In this document: in pieces, positions 29,312-46,355 of the stretch
Position numbering within the stretch: position 1 is the first letter of the stretch
Layout: every line of letters starts with the position of its first letter
Source of the DNA: Prolixibacteraceae bacterium
GTDB taxonomy: Bacteria > Bacteroidota > Bacteroidia > Bacteroidales > Prolixibacteraceae
Direction: 5' to 3'
DNA: 64,000 nucleotides
Assembly (NCBI GenBank): GCA_019856515.1
Contig: CP082230.1
Location: 4,030,001 to 4,094,000, forward strand
Notes under the pieces: model-generated
Told to the model about the DNA's origin: nothing
What the model saw: only the letters and a program-made list of their open reading frames with translations
Database searches by the model: none
Translations under genes and position numbers: made by a program

Positions 29312-30514
29312 TTATTTAAAAGCAAAATTTAGTCCCACTTGAAAATAACTTCCATCATCTCCAACTTTTAGCTCGTGGAACTTTATTATAGACTTATTAT
29401 AGCCTACCTCACCTGTCAAATACAACCTGAATGGTCTGTCATATTCACTCTTCATTTTTTTATCATAAAGACATAAACCTATACGACCTGCGGGTGCGAT
29501 ATTCAAATTACTCGTAAGAGAATATGTTTTACCATTATTGCTAACCCTCATACTAGAATATCCCAATCTTCCCATAATAATAATATGACTCTTGCCTAGT
29601 GATATCATTGGACCAACACCGATATTAAGATTATAGTATGTTACACCTGTTTTGGTCGAAACATCAAATCCTGAACCATCTTCTCCAATGATGTGATCTG
29701 GTCTGGTAAAGTTGCTGAAGGTGTAGTTTAAATTACTCTCTAGATATAAGTTATTATAGATTGAACCAAAAGAAATATAAAAACCTTTGCCTTGGTCAAA
29801 CAGTGAAATATTTGGACTAAATCCGCCCATCCCGACTCCAATAGCATTCCATTCGTTAGACGAGTGTGTTTTTATCCCACCTTTCATCTCTCCTTGTGTA
29901 ATAATACTATTAATATCATCTATCTCATTAATAAGCCATAGGATATAGTATCTGTCTTTACTGTCTGGATTTCTATCTACATGTGCCTCCAACATCGCTT
30001 TATACTGCTTCTGTTTCTTATCCTCTATCTTTGGGTCTGTTACAATGAATTGGTAGACATAGAGGTTATTAATCTCATCGTCTAAGGAGTCTTTATGGAT
30101 AATATGCTCTTTGATCTCATCAAAATGTCTATTATAATACTTTTTGATACTCTTTAAGGAGCTTCCAAATTGATGCAAATCTTCTTCTGATTGAAATACA
30201 GGTTTCTTATACCTGCTACTTATTATCTTTTGGAACTGTTCTGTATCCTCAAATATTGCTGTACAGTAGATCCATTCAGAATACAACATAATCGAATTTG
30301 CACTCTTGTTCTTTACCAATCTATTGTAAGCGTTACTAGCTTCAGTCAATTGATCTTTATTTATATGACCAATCATCTCTCTTTTGATACTCTGCACACT
30401 TTCTGCCTCTTTCTTTTTACTTTCATACAATGGATCAAATGCTTGACTATAAGCCCCAAAAGAAAGAGTGCTTAGCATTAATAAAATTATAAACCTCATA
30501 ATAGATATTTTCAT
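29312..30514 (-). CDS. Tandem-array secreted protein, member 3
   Basis: A 400-residue paralog, closest to member 1. Signal peptide ends near GAYSQ. The helical half has VQSIKREMIGHINKDQLTEA, IMLYSEWIYCTAIFED (YSEW at 78) and KKYYNRHFDEIKEHI. The beta half has NAIGVGMGGFSPN, YYNLNIGVGPMISLG, IIIMGRLGYSSMRV, SLTSNLNIAPAGRIGLCLYD, FRLYLTGEVGYNKS and the end SYFQVGLNFAFK. In some members a lysine-rich stretch follows the signal. It lies 30 bases from member 4, so the two are probably cotranscribed. Function unknown. Confidence 0.85.
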   Translation of the reverse strand: MKISIMRFIILLMLSTLSFGAYSQAFDPLYESKKKEAESVQSIKREMIGHINKDQLTEASNAYNRLVKNKSANSIMLYSEWIYCTAIFEDTEQFQKIISSRYKKPVFQSEEDLHQFGSSLKSIKKYYNRHFDEIKEHIIHKDSLDDEINNLYVYQFIVTDPKIEDKKQKQYKAMLEAHVDRNPDSKDRYYILWLINEIDDINSIITQGEMKGGIKTHSSNEWNAIGVGMGGFSPNISLFDQGKGFYISFGSIYNNLYLESNLNYTFSNFTRPDHIIGEDGSGFDVSTKTGVTYYNLNIGVGPMISLGKSHIIIMGRLGYSSMRVSNNGKTYSLTSNLNIAPAGRIGLCLYDKKMKSEYDRPFRLYLTGEVGYNKSIIKFHELKVGDDGSYFQVGLNFAFK

Positions 30515-30544
30515 GTTGATTTTATTCGTAAAATATAGAACTTG

Positions 30545-31837
30545 CTAGTAGTGATAAGCCAATCCTATATGGGTGTTTATTTTAGATACTTCAAATATGT
30601 TTGCGTTAGAATCAAAATTATATTTAGAACATACGGTGAGATACAACCCATTAAAACGGATATAACTATGTTCATAAGAATACGAACGAAGCAATCTAAA
30701 ATGTCCCGTAATACCTGCTGTAAAACGATTGTTCTTGTTATCAATCTTATACCACTCCTCCTTATCTTTCCCACTCTTACTATCCTTAATCGTCGTATTA
30801 TAATTCAGAGAACTCCAACTATAACCCCCATGAACAATAACATTAATAGCCCTATTGTTATAGATAGGTATCCCACAATTAAAACCATACTCAATTAGAT
30901 TGATCGAACTACCAATAGGCACTACTCTTCCATCATTCCCAGATCTGAAAGAGACACGACTTGTAAAAGTGGATACACCGAAAAATATATCAATGTAGGC
31001 AGGGATGGTCGTGAGCTTGTAATCTATTCCATATGCGGAAGCGATCTTTATATATCCCCCCTCTCCATTGGCCTTTAAATACGGTGTAGCCTCTTTGCTT
31101 AAGAAATGGGTTTGATAGCCTGCCTCAAAAGCCTTAAAGCAATACGCTGAAATGTTATCCGCCTCTTTGAGTGGGAGGCTATTCTGAAAAAGAGACCTTT
31201 GATAAAACAAATTATAATCACTATTCTGGTTTGCTATGTGATACTTCAACATACCTCTCATCAGTTGCTTATGTCTCTCTATATAACAAGGTGTTGTGAT
31301 ATACTCTTCGAAGAAATCCACAACCTGCTTTTGTGCATCGGTTAACCCTTCTTTGTCAAAAACATCTCGATAGAAATCCTTATGCTCAATATAGATCTCC
31401 TTTAACTTATCGTTATAACTAGAATTGGGCCAAGGGGCACTCATACTACGAATACTGACAGCCTCATTAGGGGCCGTAACTACTCTCTTCGATCCTTCTG
31501 AAATATCATTCACATACCGAAAGAACTTATCTTTATCCCCTAACATCAGGCTTATAATACTTTTCGAATACCCACTCACTTGCAAAGAGTCTTTCATCTC
31601 ATGGTCCAAGAGAACATCAAAAGCCGCTGCAGCCTCTTCTAGATCTCTATGTTCCAGTTGTATCAGTATATAGTGCTTAGAATATACGTATAATTGATGA
31701 TACTCCTTTTTCTGATACTCTTTCGACATCCTTTCAGTAATATCGATAGTATCCGTGAGCGAAATATCTTCAGTATGCTGCCCACATACCGTTTGTGCTA
31801 TCATTAAAAGCAATAGAGAAGTTAGTTGTCTCATCAT
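30545..31837 (-). CDS. Tandem-array secreted protein, member 4 (divergent)
   Basis: A 430-residue protein with a signal peptide ending at VCGQ. The order of parts is the same as in its neighbours (helical half about 25-240, with IEHKDFYRDVFDKEGLTDAQKQ in the place of the Kx(F/Y)YxRHF block; beta half about 250-430), but identity is low and the YSEW motif is replaced by YSKSIISLMLGDKDKF. The beta half keeps IPIYNNRAINVIVHGGYSWSS and FNGLYLTVCSKYNF-like strands and ends IGLAYHY, a terminal aromatic. I place it in the array by position and architecture. Function unknown. Confidence 0.8.
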   Translation of the reverse strand: MMRQLTSLLLLMIAQTVCGQHTEDISLTDTIDITERMSKEYQKKEYHQLYVYSKHYILIQLEHRDLEEAAAAFDVLLDHEMKDSLQVSGYSKSIISLMLGDKDKFFRYVNDISEGSKRVVTAPNEAVSIRSMSAPWPNSSYNDKLKEIYIEHKDFYRDVFDKEGLTDAQKQVVDFFEEYITTPCYIERHKQLMRGMLKYHIANQNSDYNLFYQRSLFQNSLPLKEADNISAYCFKAFEAGYQTHFLSKEATPYLKANGEGGYIKIASAYGIDYKLTTIPAYIDIFFGVSTFTSRVSFRSGNDGRVVPIGSSINLIEYGFNCGIPIYNNRAINVIVHGGYSWSSLNYNTTIKDSKSGKDKEEWYKIDNKNNRFTAGITGHFRLLRSYSYEHSYIRFNGLYLTVCSKYNFDSNANIFEVSKINTHIGLAYHY

Positions 31838-31889
31838 TTGTATCGTTATTTATTTTAACAACAATAGAAGCTGTTCACAATAATTGAAG

Positions 31890-32672
31890 TCAATCTCTTG
31901 CGAAGGGAACACTAATCCCCATCTTTATATATCCTCCACTGTTTCCTGTATTCCCATCTAGTTTAATCATAGTGACAGCATAACCAACTTCAGCCATCAG
32001 ATTGATCCGAAATACGCTCTTTTTGTTATATCTTTTGGTCTGATTATATAAACAGAGGTTTAGTTTCCCACACGGTGTTAAGTCTATCGTTTTGGATAGT
32101 ATATATTTATCGATATTAAACCGAGAATAACCTAATCTTCCTGTAAACGTAAAAGAACTATTCCCAAACCGCATAATATAGCCTATTCCTGTACTATAGT
32201 TTATGTAAAGATATTCTGTGCCTGCTTTAAATTCTTCCGTTTCATATTGGGTGATATAAGACATTATGTCGTACTTGGTTAATCCACCCATTATATCTGT
32301 CGAGAAATCAATATCGACATTAGATTGAATGCTTCCCATCGAAAAACTAACCCCGCGACCTTCACAAAGAAGATTAGTTTTAGGTGCAAGGATAACTCCC
32401 GCTAGCCCAACGTAGAACATATCCTGAGGCTTTTTCTTTTTACTCGTAAGTGTCTTATAGGTTCGTCGTTTTCTTTTCTTATAATTATCCGACAAAATAC
32501 CACGCTCTGTAACCGATACAGTAGTTGTCGTATTGACTTCTTCTGTTTGACCTATAACAGAGCCAACGATACTTGTGGCTTTCGCCTTATCTTTCTTACT
32601 AGTTATGCCATATCCATCAGTGCTGATGAATATCATCAACAATAAAATGTAATGTTGAAATGTAAATTTCAT
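31890..32672 (-). CDS. Tandem-array secreted protein, member 5, beta domain only
   Basis: I start at ATG 32672, which gives a 260-residue protein with a clean signal peptide (MKFTFQHYILLLMIF to GYG); ATG 32690 adds six residues. The helical half is absent. A basic linker (KKRKRRTYKTLTSKKKKPQ) leads to the beta half: FTGRLGYSRFNIDK, SKTIDLTPCGKLNLCLYN, FRINLMAEVGYAVT and GGYIKMGISVPFARD. The helical half of a related member survives as a relic just upstream (32720-32985), so a longer gene may have split or recombined. Function unknown. Confidence 0.8.
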   Translation of the reverse strand: MKFTFQHYILLLMIFISTDGYGITSKKDKAKATSIVGSVIGQTEEVNTTTTVSVTERGILSDNYKKRKRRTYKTLTSKKKKPQDMFYVGLAGVILAPKTNLLCEGRGVSFSMGSIQSNVDIDFSTDIMGGLTKYDIMSYITQYETEEFKAGTEYLYINYSTGIGYIMRFGNSSFTFTGRLGYSRFNIDKYILSKTIDLTPCGKLNLCLYNQTKRYNKKSVFRINLMAEVGYAVTMIKLDGNTGNSGGYIKMGISVPFARD

Positions 32673-32719
32673 AGGACGTCTTAAGTTCAAATAAATATGT
32701 AAATGTGGGATAACTCCTT

Positions 32720-32985
32720 TTAGATGTTCAATAAAATAACTGCTGAGATTGAATAATATGCCCTTTCCGAATAAGTAATGCTGTAATCAGCCTCTTCTCT
32801 TTTTACAAGTTGGTCAAAGCATATCTTCGCCATATCTATATCTTCCTGTTGTACGTAAAATATAATACTGTCTTTAAGACATTCGGTATTAGATGGGGTC
32901 GGTGTCATTAATATCTTCATTAGAAGAACTCTTTGCATTAGAGGTAAAACCAAATGCAACCACTAAAATTAATAAAAGAGATCTC
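32720..32985 (-). pseudogene. N-terminal relic of a tandem-array paralog, frameshifted
   Basis: From ATG 32985 a signal peptide reads MRSLLLILVVAFGFTSNA and stops after DTDPI. In the next frame the protein goes on with TPSNTECLKDSIIFYVQQED, then MAKICFDQLVKREEADYSIT and YSERAYYS, parallel to YSEWIYCS of the intact members, and stops at 32720. The frame change falls near the CCCC at about 32899-32902 region. It may be a real decay or a sequence error, but the C-terminal half is missing either way. Confidence 0.7.
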
Positions 32986-33502
32986 ATTGTGTGTCGTTAG
33001 TATTATGAATTAATGTTATGTAATACCTTATATGCCAGTTGATTGTGTAATGGCAGCTCTTGCTGTTAACCCACTGAAAATAACCATGTCGATGTGGTAT
33101 AATGGCTTTAGTATCCCTATAAATGAGCATGTTAGGATCCCTTTGATTCAATCCTATTTTGCCCAGTAAACTGAAACATACTTTTTGAGATTAAATTAAA
33201 AGTATGTATATATATATGTAATATGGTATAAAAATATTAATTATTTACTTTAGTGCAATATCTAACCCCAATCATTTGTAGAGGGGGAGAGAGCTTATTT
33301 TACACTGTCCCTCTACCATCCAAATTATCCAATGATATTTACATCTCTTAACCTCTCAGATACCAACACCATAATTGGTATTTCATAATCCAGACAGAGT
33401 TTAATTTACACTACCACGAAAAATCGTTATTTCCCACCTTCTCTCCATCGATTCCCTACTTAACTATGCCTTAAAAGCTACCTACCTCGGACTTAATCCA
33501 TT
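32986..33502. other. Intergenic, no gene seen
   Basis: AT-rich region upstream of the array, with a short ATATATAT run near 33208. It presumably holds the array promoter, but I could not assign one. Confidence 0.4.
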
Positions 33503-33682
33503 CCTAATCCGTCTTTAACCCGTCCCTAGTACGTCCTTTGTCCATGGTTTAGCCATGATTCGTCCATGGTTCAGCCATCGAAACCCCCGAAATCGATGGA
33601 CAAACCATGGACGAATCATGGCTAAACCATGGACAAAGGACGGATTAAGTATATATTAAGGACGGATTAACGACGGATTAGG
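33503..33682. repeat. Giant inverted repeat (50-bp core arms, ~80-bp extended)
   Basis: The core arms 33532-33581 and 33593-33642 are complementary over 50 bases with about three mismatches around an 11-base loop. Flanking words of the TAATCCGTC type on the left and GACGGATTA type on the right extend the inverted repeat to 33503 and 33682. The arms are themselves built from repeated CCATGG and CCATGATTCGT words. No gene is included. Confidence 0.85.
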
Positions 33683-34227
33683 TGCGAGGTTGGTTAGGGG
33701 GAGGTGTGATTTTGGTTGCTGTTGTTCCTGGGTTGGTGTATTTGTCGTGCTGATTTTAGGGAGTGGTTGATGTGGTGTGTTTGAAATTTGATTCTGGTGT
33801 TTTTTCTCTTTGAATGGGGTTATATATATAACGGATGCATTTTTTGAGATGGGAGAGGAGTGTGGTGTGGATAGGATATGGGGTGTTGTGTGTTTTGTTT
33901 GAAAAAAGTTTTGGGTGTAACAGGTTGGTCGTAAGGGGCTGGGGGTGGAGGTCTGTTTTTTTCTAAGAAAAAACATGTTGTTTTATTTGGAATAGTGGGT
34001 GAAAATGATGTTTCTTTGCATCGCATTTGAGAACAAATGCACACGTTCTACCGACATATTTACAGTGAACTGAATATTATCCCTTCCGCTGTGTGGCTCC
34101 ATTGATTCTAGCGAGATGAGAAAGAGAGGACATAAGAAGCTGATAGAAAACCAGGGCATGATTAGAGGTAGGTAGGACATTGAAATTTTGACTAGAATAT
34201 AAGGTGAAAAAATATTTCACTTTTCAT
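33683..34227. other. G/T-skewed intergenic stretch before rRNA
   Basis: From about 33683 to 33960 the plus strand is unusually rich in G and T (GGTTGGTTAGGGGGAGGTG and similar). The only ORFs are low-complexity on the minus strand and not believable. A small hairpin GCATTTGAGAACAAATGC is at 34024-34041. Confidence 0.45.
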
Positions 34228-34259
34228 TTGGATCTTTCAAATGAAATGAGTTATCTTTG
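34228..34259 (+). promoter_or_regulatory. rRNA promoter P1
   Basis: TTG at 34228-34230 and TATCTTTG at 34252-34259 with a 21-base spacer match the Bacteroidota -33/-7 promoter (TTG / TAnnTTTG). Confidence 0.75.
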
Positions 34260-34333
34260 CAGCCACGTTCTAGAAAAAAGCGGAGAGTGTTTTTTAAGTC
34301 TCAATTAAGTTGAGAAATTATTTAAGAAAACAT

Positions 34334-34365
34334 TTGGAGTTTAAAGATAAAATCGTTTATCTTTG
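34334..34365 (+). promoter_or_regulatory. rRNA promoter P2
   Basis: TTG at 34334-34336 and TATCTTTG at 34358-34365, again with a 21-base spacer. It is followed by a boxA-like GTTCTTTGAAG at 34418-34428. The same -7 words do not occur ahead of the second 16S gene. Confidence 0.75.
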
Positions 34366-34519
34366 CAACCGCAAAAACATCGGCGCAACGGCGACGATGG
34401 ATGAATAAGATACAAAGTTCTTTGAAGATATTTTTTGATAATGACAAGTACAAAAAAGCAACCGTCAATCTAATAGATTTTTGAGTTTTTGTTGAGCTAA
34501 ATTAATTAACTTTTTATAC

Positions 34520-36038
<1,519 letters not shown>

Positions 36039-36174
36039 GGAGCCGACATTAACGGTAAAGAAAATCGACGAGATTAGGTTGTTTTTTCTTGTCATATCAA
36101 AAAACCTTATATACCCACATAACCAAAGTGGATAGCGTTAGGCTGAAAAACTAAGGTGGTTATGTTTTAAACAT

Positions 36175-36248
36175 AGTCCCGTAGCTCAGCTGGTTAGAGC
36201 GCTACACTGATAATGTAGAGGTCCCAGTTCAAGTCTGGGCGGGACTAC
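36175..36248 (+). tRNA. tRNA-Ile (GAT)
   Basis: Acceptor AGTCCCG/CGGGACT, D arm GCTC...GAGC, anticodon loop CTGATAA (anticodon GAT) and a perfect T arm CCCAG TTCAAGT CTGGG. Lies in the 16S-23S spacer. Confidence 0.97.
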
Positions 36249-36274
36249 AATCGTAATATTATTATACGAGGTTA

Positions 36275-36351
<77 letters not shown>

Positions 36352-36486
36352 CACATTTATATTGATTTAGTTAGATTTAATTTGATTAGATCGGTGTATA
36401 TAAGTTCTTTGACATTCTGGAAAAAAGTAATCTGTAAAAGAATACAACAGATATCGAGATTAACATTAAAGGTTAATTATAATAGA

Positions 36487-39370
<2,884 letters not shown>

Positions 39371-39493
39371 AAGATTAGTTGTATTTAGATTACTTTTTCC
39401 AGGAGCATGTCAAAAGATATATTGAACTATGTATGCTGATAATGTTATATCATAACATTTAAGTCAGATATAAATAACCGTATTTAAGATTTA

Positions 39494-39602
<109 letters not shown>

Positions 39603-39603
39603 T

Positions 39604-39638
39604 AATAAAAGATCAATTCACTAGAGTTGATTTTTTTA
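39604..39638 (+). terminator. Hairpin between rRNA operons
   Basis: AGATCAATTC, loop ACTAG, AGTTGATT, T run. It ends operon 1 in part; a boxA-like GTTCTTTGAAG at 39649-39659 then opens operon 2. Confidence 0.55.
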
Positions 39639-39751
39639 TGAACTAAACGTTCTTTGAAGATTTTTTTTGATAATGACAAGTACAAAAAAGCAACCGTCAA
39701 TCTAATAGATTTTTGAGTTTTTGTTGAGCTAAATTAATTAACTTTTTATAC

Positions 39752-41275
<1,524 letters not shown>

Positions 41276-41412
41276 GGAGCCGACAAGAACGGTTAAAGAA
41301 AATCGACGAGATTAGGTTGTTTTTTCTTGTCATATCAAAAAACCTTATATACCCACATAACCAAAGTGGATAGCGTTAGGCTGAAAAACTAAGGTGGTTA
41401 TGTTTATAACAT

Positions 41413-41486
41413 AGTCCCGTAGCTCAGCTGGTTAGAGCGCTACACTGATAATGTAGAGGTCCCAGTTCAAGTCTTTGGCGGGACTA
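41413..41486 (+). tRNA. tRNA-Ile (GAT), copy 2, T arm damaged
   Basis: Same as 36175-36248 except the T arm: CCCAG TTCAAGT CTTTGG, which cannot pair fully. Either a sequencing error or a dead copy. Confidence 0.9.
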
Positions 41487-41514
41487 CATTCGTAATATTA
41501 TTTATACGAGGTTA

Positions 41515-41591
<77 letters not shown>

Positions 41592-41726
41592 CACATTTAT
41601 ATTGATTTAGTTAGATTTAATTTGATTAGATCGGTGTATATAAGTTCTTTGACATTCTGGAAAAAAGTAATCTGTAAAAGAATACAACAGATATCGAGAT
41701 TAACATTAAAGGTTAATTATAATAGA

Positions 41727-44605
<2,879 letters not shown>

Positions 44606-44730
44606 TAAAAGATTAGTTGTATTTAGATTACTTTTTCCAGGAGCATGTCAAAAGATATATTGAACTATGTATGCTGATAATGTTAGATTGTAACATTAAG
44701 TCAGATATAAATAACCGTATTAACAATTTA

Positions 44731-44838
<108 letters not shown>

Positions 44839-44900
44839 TTAGTAAAAGATCAATTCACTAGAGTTGATCTTTTCAATGACATTATAATATTTACAATTTA

Positions 44901-45008
<108 letters not shown>

Positions 45009-45084
45009 TTACAGAGAACCGATTCTTATTAAAGAGTCGGTTTTTTTGCGTCTATACTTTTTGTGAATAATGCTATAGATGAAC

Positions 45085-45219
45085 TATGGAAATTATTGTG
45101 TCTCCATTATGGCAAGAGGAACCTCTCCCCGACATCATTGCCCTTTGGGAACAGATAAGTTAAGCCCTACCGCGCCGAGGCTACTGCAGAGATGTGGGAG
45201 AGTAGGTCGCCGCCGTTTT
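45085..45219 (+). ncRNA. Chimeric 5S-derived RNA, unit 1
   Basis: Closest unit to true 5S: the last ~85 bases match 5S almost exactly (GCCCTACCGCGCCGA retained) while the first ~50 are the foreign GGCAAGAGG...TTGCC hairpin region. A T7 terminator follows. Transcription is inferred from the terminator and its place behind the rRNA operon. It could equally be an inert pseudogene. Confidence 0.4.
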
Positions 45220-45293
45220 ACAGAGAACCGATTCTTATTAAAGAGTCAGTTTTTTTGCGTCTATACTTTTTGTGAATAATGCTATAGATGAAC

Positions 45294-45428
45294 TATGGAA
45301 ATTATTGTGTCTCCATTATGGCAAGAGGAACCTCTCCCCGACATCATTGCCCTTTGGGAACAGAAAAGTTAAGGACTACTGTGCTGAGGCTACTGCAGAG
45401 GTGTGGGAGAGTAGGTCGCCGCCGTTTT
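45294..45428 (+). ncRNA. Chimeric 5S-derived RNA, unit 2
   Basis: As unit 1, but the core has changed to GGACTACTGTGCTGAGG. The 3' end GAGAGTAGGTCGCCGCCG is unchanged. Confidence 0.35.
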
Positions 45429-45502
45429 ACAGAGAACCGATTTTTATTAAAGAGTCGGTTTTTTTGCGTCTATACTTTTTGTGAATAATGCTATAGATGA
45501 AC

Positions 45503-45637
45503 TATGGAAATTATTGTGTCTCCATTATGGCAAGAGGAACCTCTCCCCGACATCATTGCCCTTTGGGAACAGAAAAGTTAAGGACTACTGTGCTGAGGCT
45601 ACTGTAGAGATGGGCGAGAGTAGGTCGCCGTCGTTTT
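45503..45637 (+). ncRNA. Chimeric 5S-derived RNA, unit 3
   Basis: As unit 2, with further changes (GTAGAGATGGGCGAGAG, GCCGTCG at the end). The following terminator stem has a mismatch (AGAGTTAGTT). Confidence 0.35.
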
Positions 45638-45711
45638 ACAGAGAACCGATTCTTATTAAAGAGTTAGTTTTTTTGCGTCTATACTTTTTGTGAATAATGC
45701 TATAGATGAAC

Positions 45712-45846
45712 TATGGAAATTATTGTGTCTCCATTATGGCAAGAGGAACCTCTCCCCGACATCATTGCCCTTTGGGAACAGAAAAGTTAAGGACTACTGT
45801 GCTGAGGCTACTGCAGAGATGGGCGAGAGTAGGTCGCCGCCGTTTT
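45712..45846 (+). ncRNA. Chimeric 5S-derived RNA, unit 4
   Basis: As unit 3 with GCAGAGATGGGCGAGAG and the restored GCCGCCG end. Confidence 0.35.
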
Positions 45847-45920
45847 ACAGAGAACCGATTCTTATTAAAGAGTCGGTTTTTTTGCGTCTATACTTTTTGT
45901 GAATAATGCTATAGATGAAC

Positions 45921-46055
45921 TATGGAAATTATTGTGTCTCCATTATGGCAAGAGGAACCTCTCCCCGACATCATTGCCCTTTGGGAACAGAAAAGTTAAG
46001 GACTACTGTGCTGAGGCTACTGCAGATATGGGCGAGAGTAGGTCGCCGCCGTTTT
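45921..46055 (+). ncRNA. Chimeric 5S-derived RNA, unit 5
   Basis: As unit 4 with GCAGATATGGGCGAGAG. Its terminator at 46056-46092 closes the array. Confidence 0.35.
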
Positions 46056-46092
46056 ACAGAGAACCGATTCTTATTAAAGAGTCGGTTTTTTT

Positions 46093-46355
46093 GATTGATA
46101 ATCTGGATATTGGTTGTTTGGAATTTAAAGACTATTGATGCTGTGTGAATTCGGTTTTGATGTTGAGTGAGTTGGGTTTTGGGTGTTGAGTGATTGTTTA
46201 TAGTGAGGGATGTAGGGATGATTTATTTAGGAGGAGAGAAAATGAAATATGCACGTTAACAATGAGTTGATTGTTACATAGGTGTTATGGATTGTGCGTA
46301 TTTGTTCGCGGAGATGAAGGTGGACTGATAGCTTTGGTATAAAAACTTTGTGTGT
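46093..46355. other. Intergenic before sulfatase
   Basis: G/T-rich on the plus strand (GGGTTTTGGGTGTTGAGTG). No gene or clear promoter seen. Confidence 0.4.

Larger units (their letters stand above)
45011..46092 (+). repeat. Tandem array of five 209-bp degenerate-5S units
   Basis: Units are 45011-45219, 45220-45428, 45429-45637, 45638-45846 and 45847-46055, and a closing half-unit to 46092. Each has a terminator hairpin (AACCGATTCTT / AAGAGTCGGTT, then T7), an AT-rich stretch, an unrelated 5' half ending in a GGCAAGAGG...TTGCC hairpin, and then the 3' half of 5S (AACAG.AAAGTTAAG ... GAGAGTAGGTCGCCGCCG). The 5' half of 5S, including the helix I partner GGTGGT, is replaced. Short ORFs in the units are by-products. 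Confidence 0.9.

Noticed and set aside
26540..32672. Type IX or contractile injection machinery
   Set aside because: Members share one architecture only; no recognisable secretion component among them.
33656..34044. Thr/Pro-rich minus-strand ORFs
   Set aside because: Result of G/T-skewed low-complexity DNA; two overlapping frames equally open.
45011..46092. CRISPR-like array
   Set aside because: Repeats are 209 bp with no variable spacers and derive from 5S plus terminator.
45063..46138. Repeated 66-79 residue ORFs in the 5S array
   Set aside because: Same ORF in every unit and in two frames; explained by the repeated RNA-derived DNA, with no ribosome binding site.
46093..46355. Further 5S-like unit
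   Set aside because: Sequence after 46092 has no match to the array; only G/T-rich spacer.
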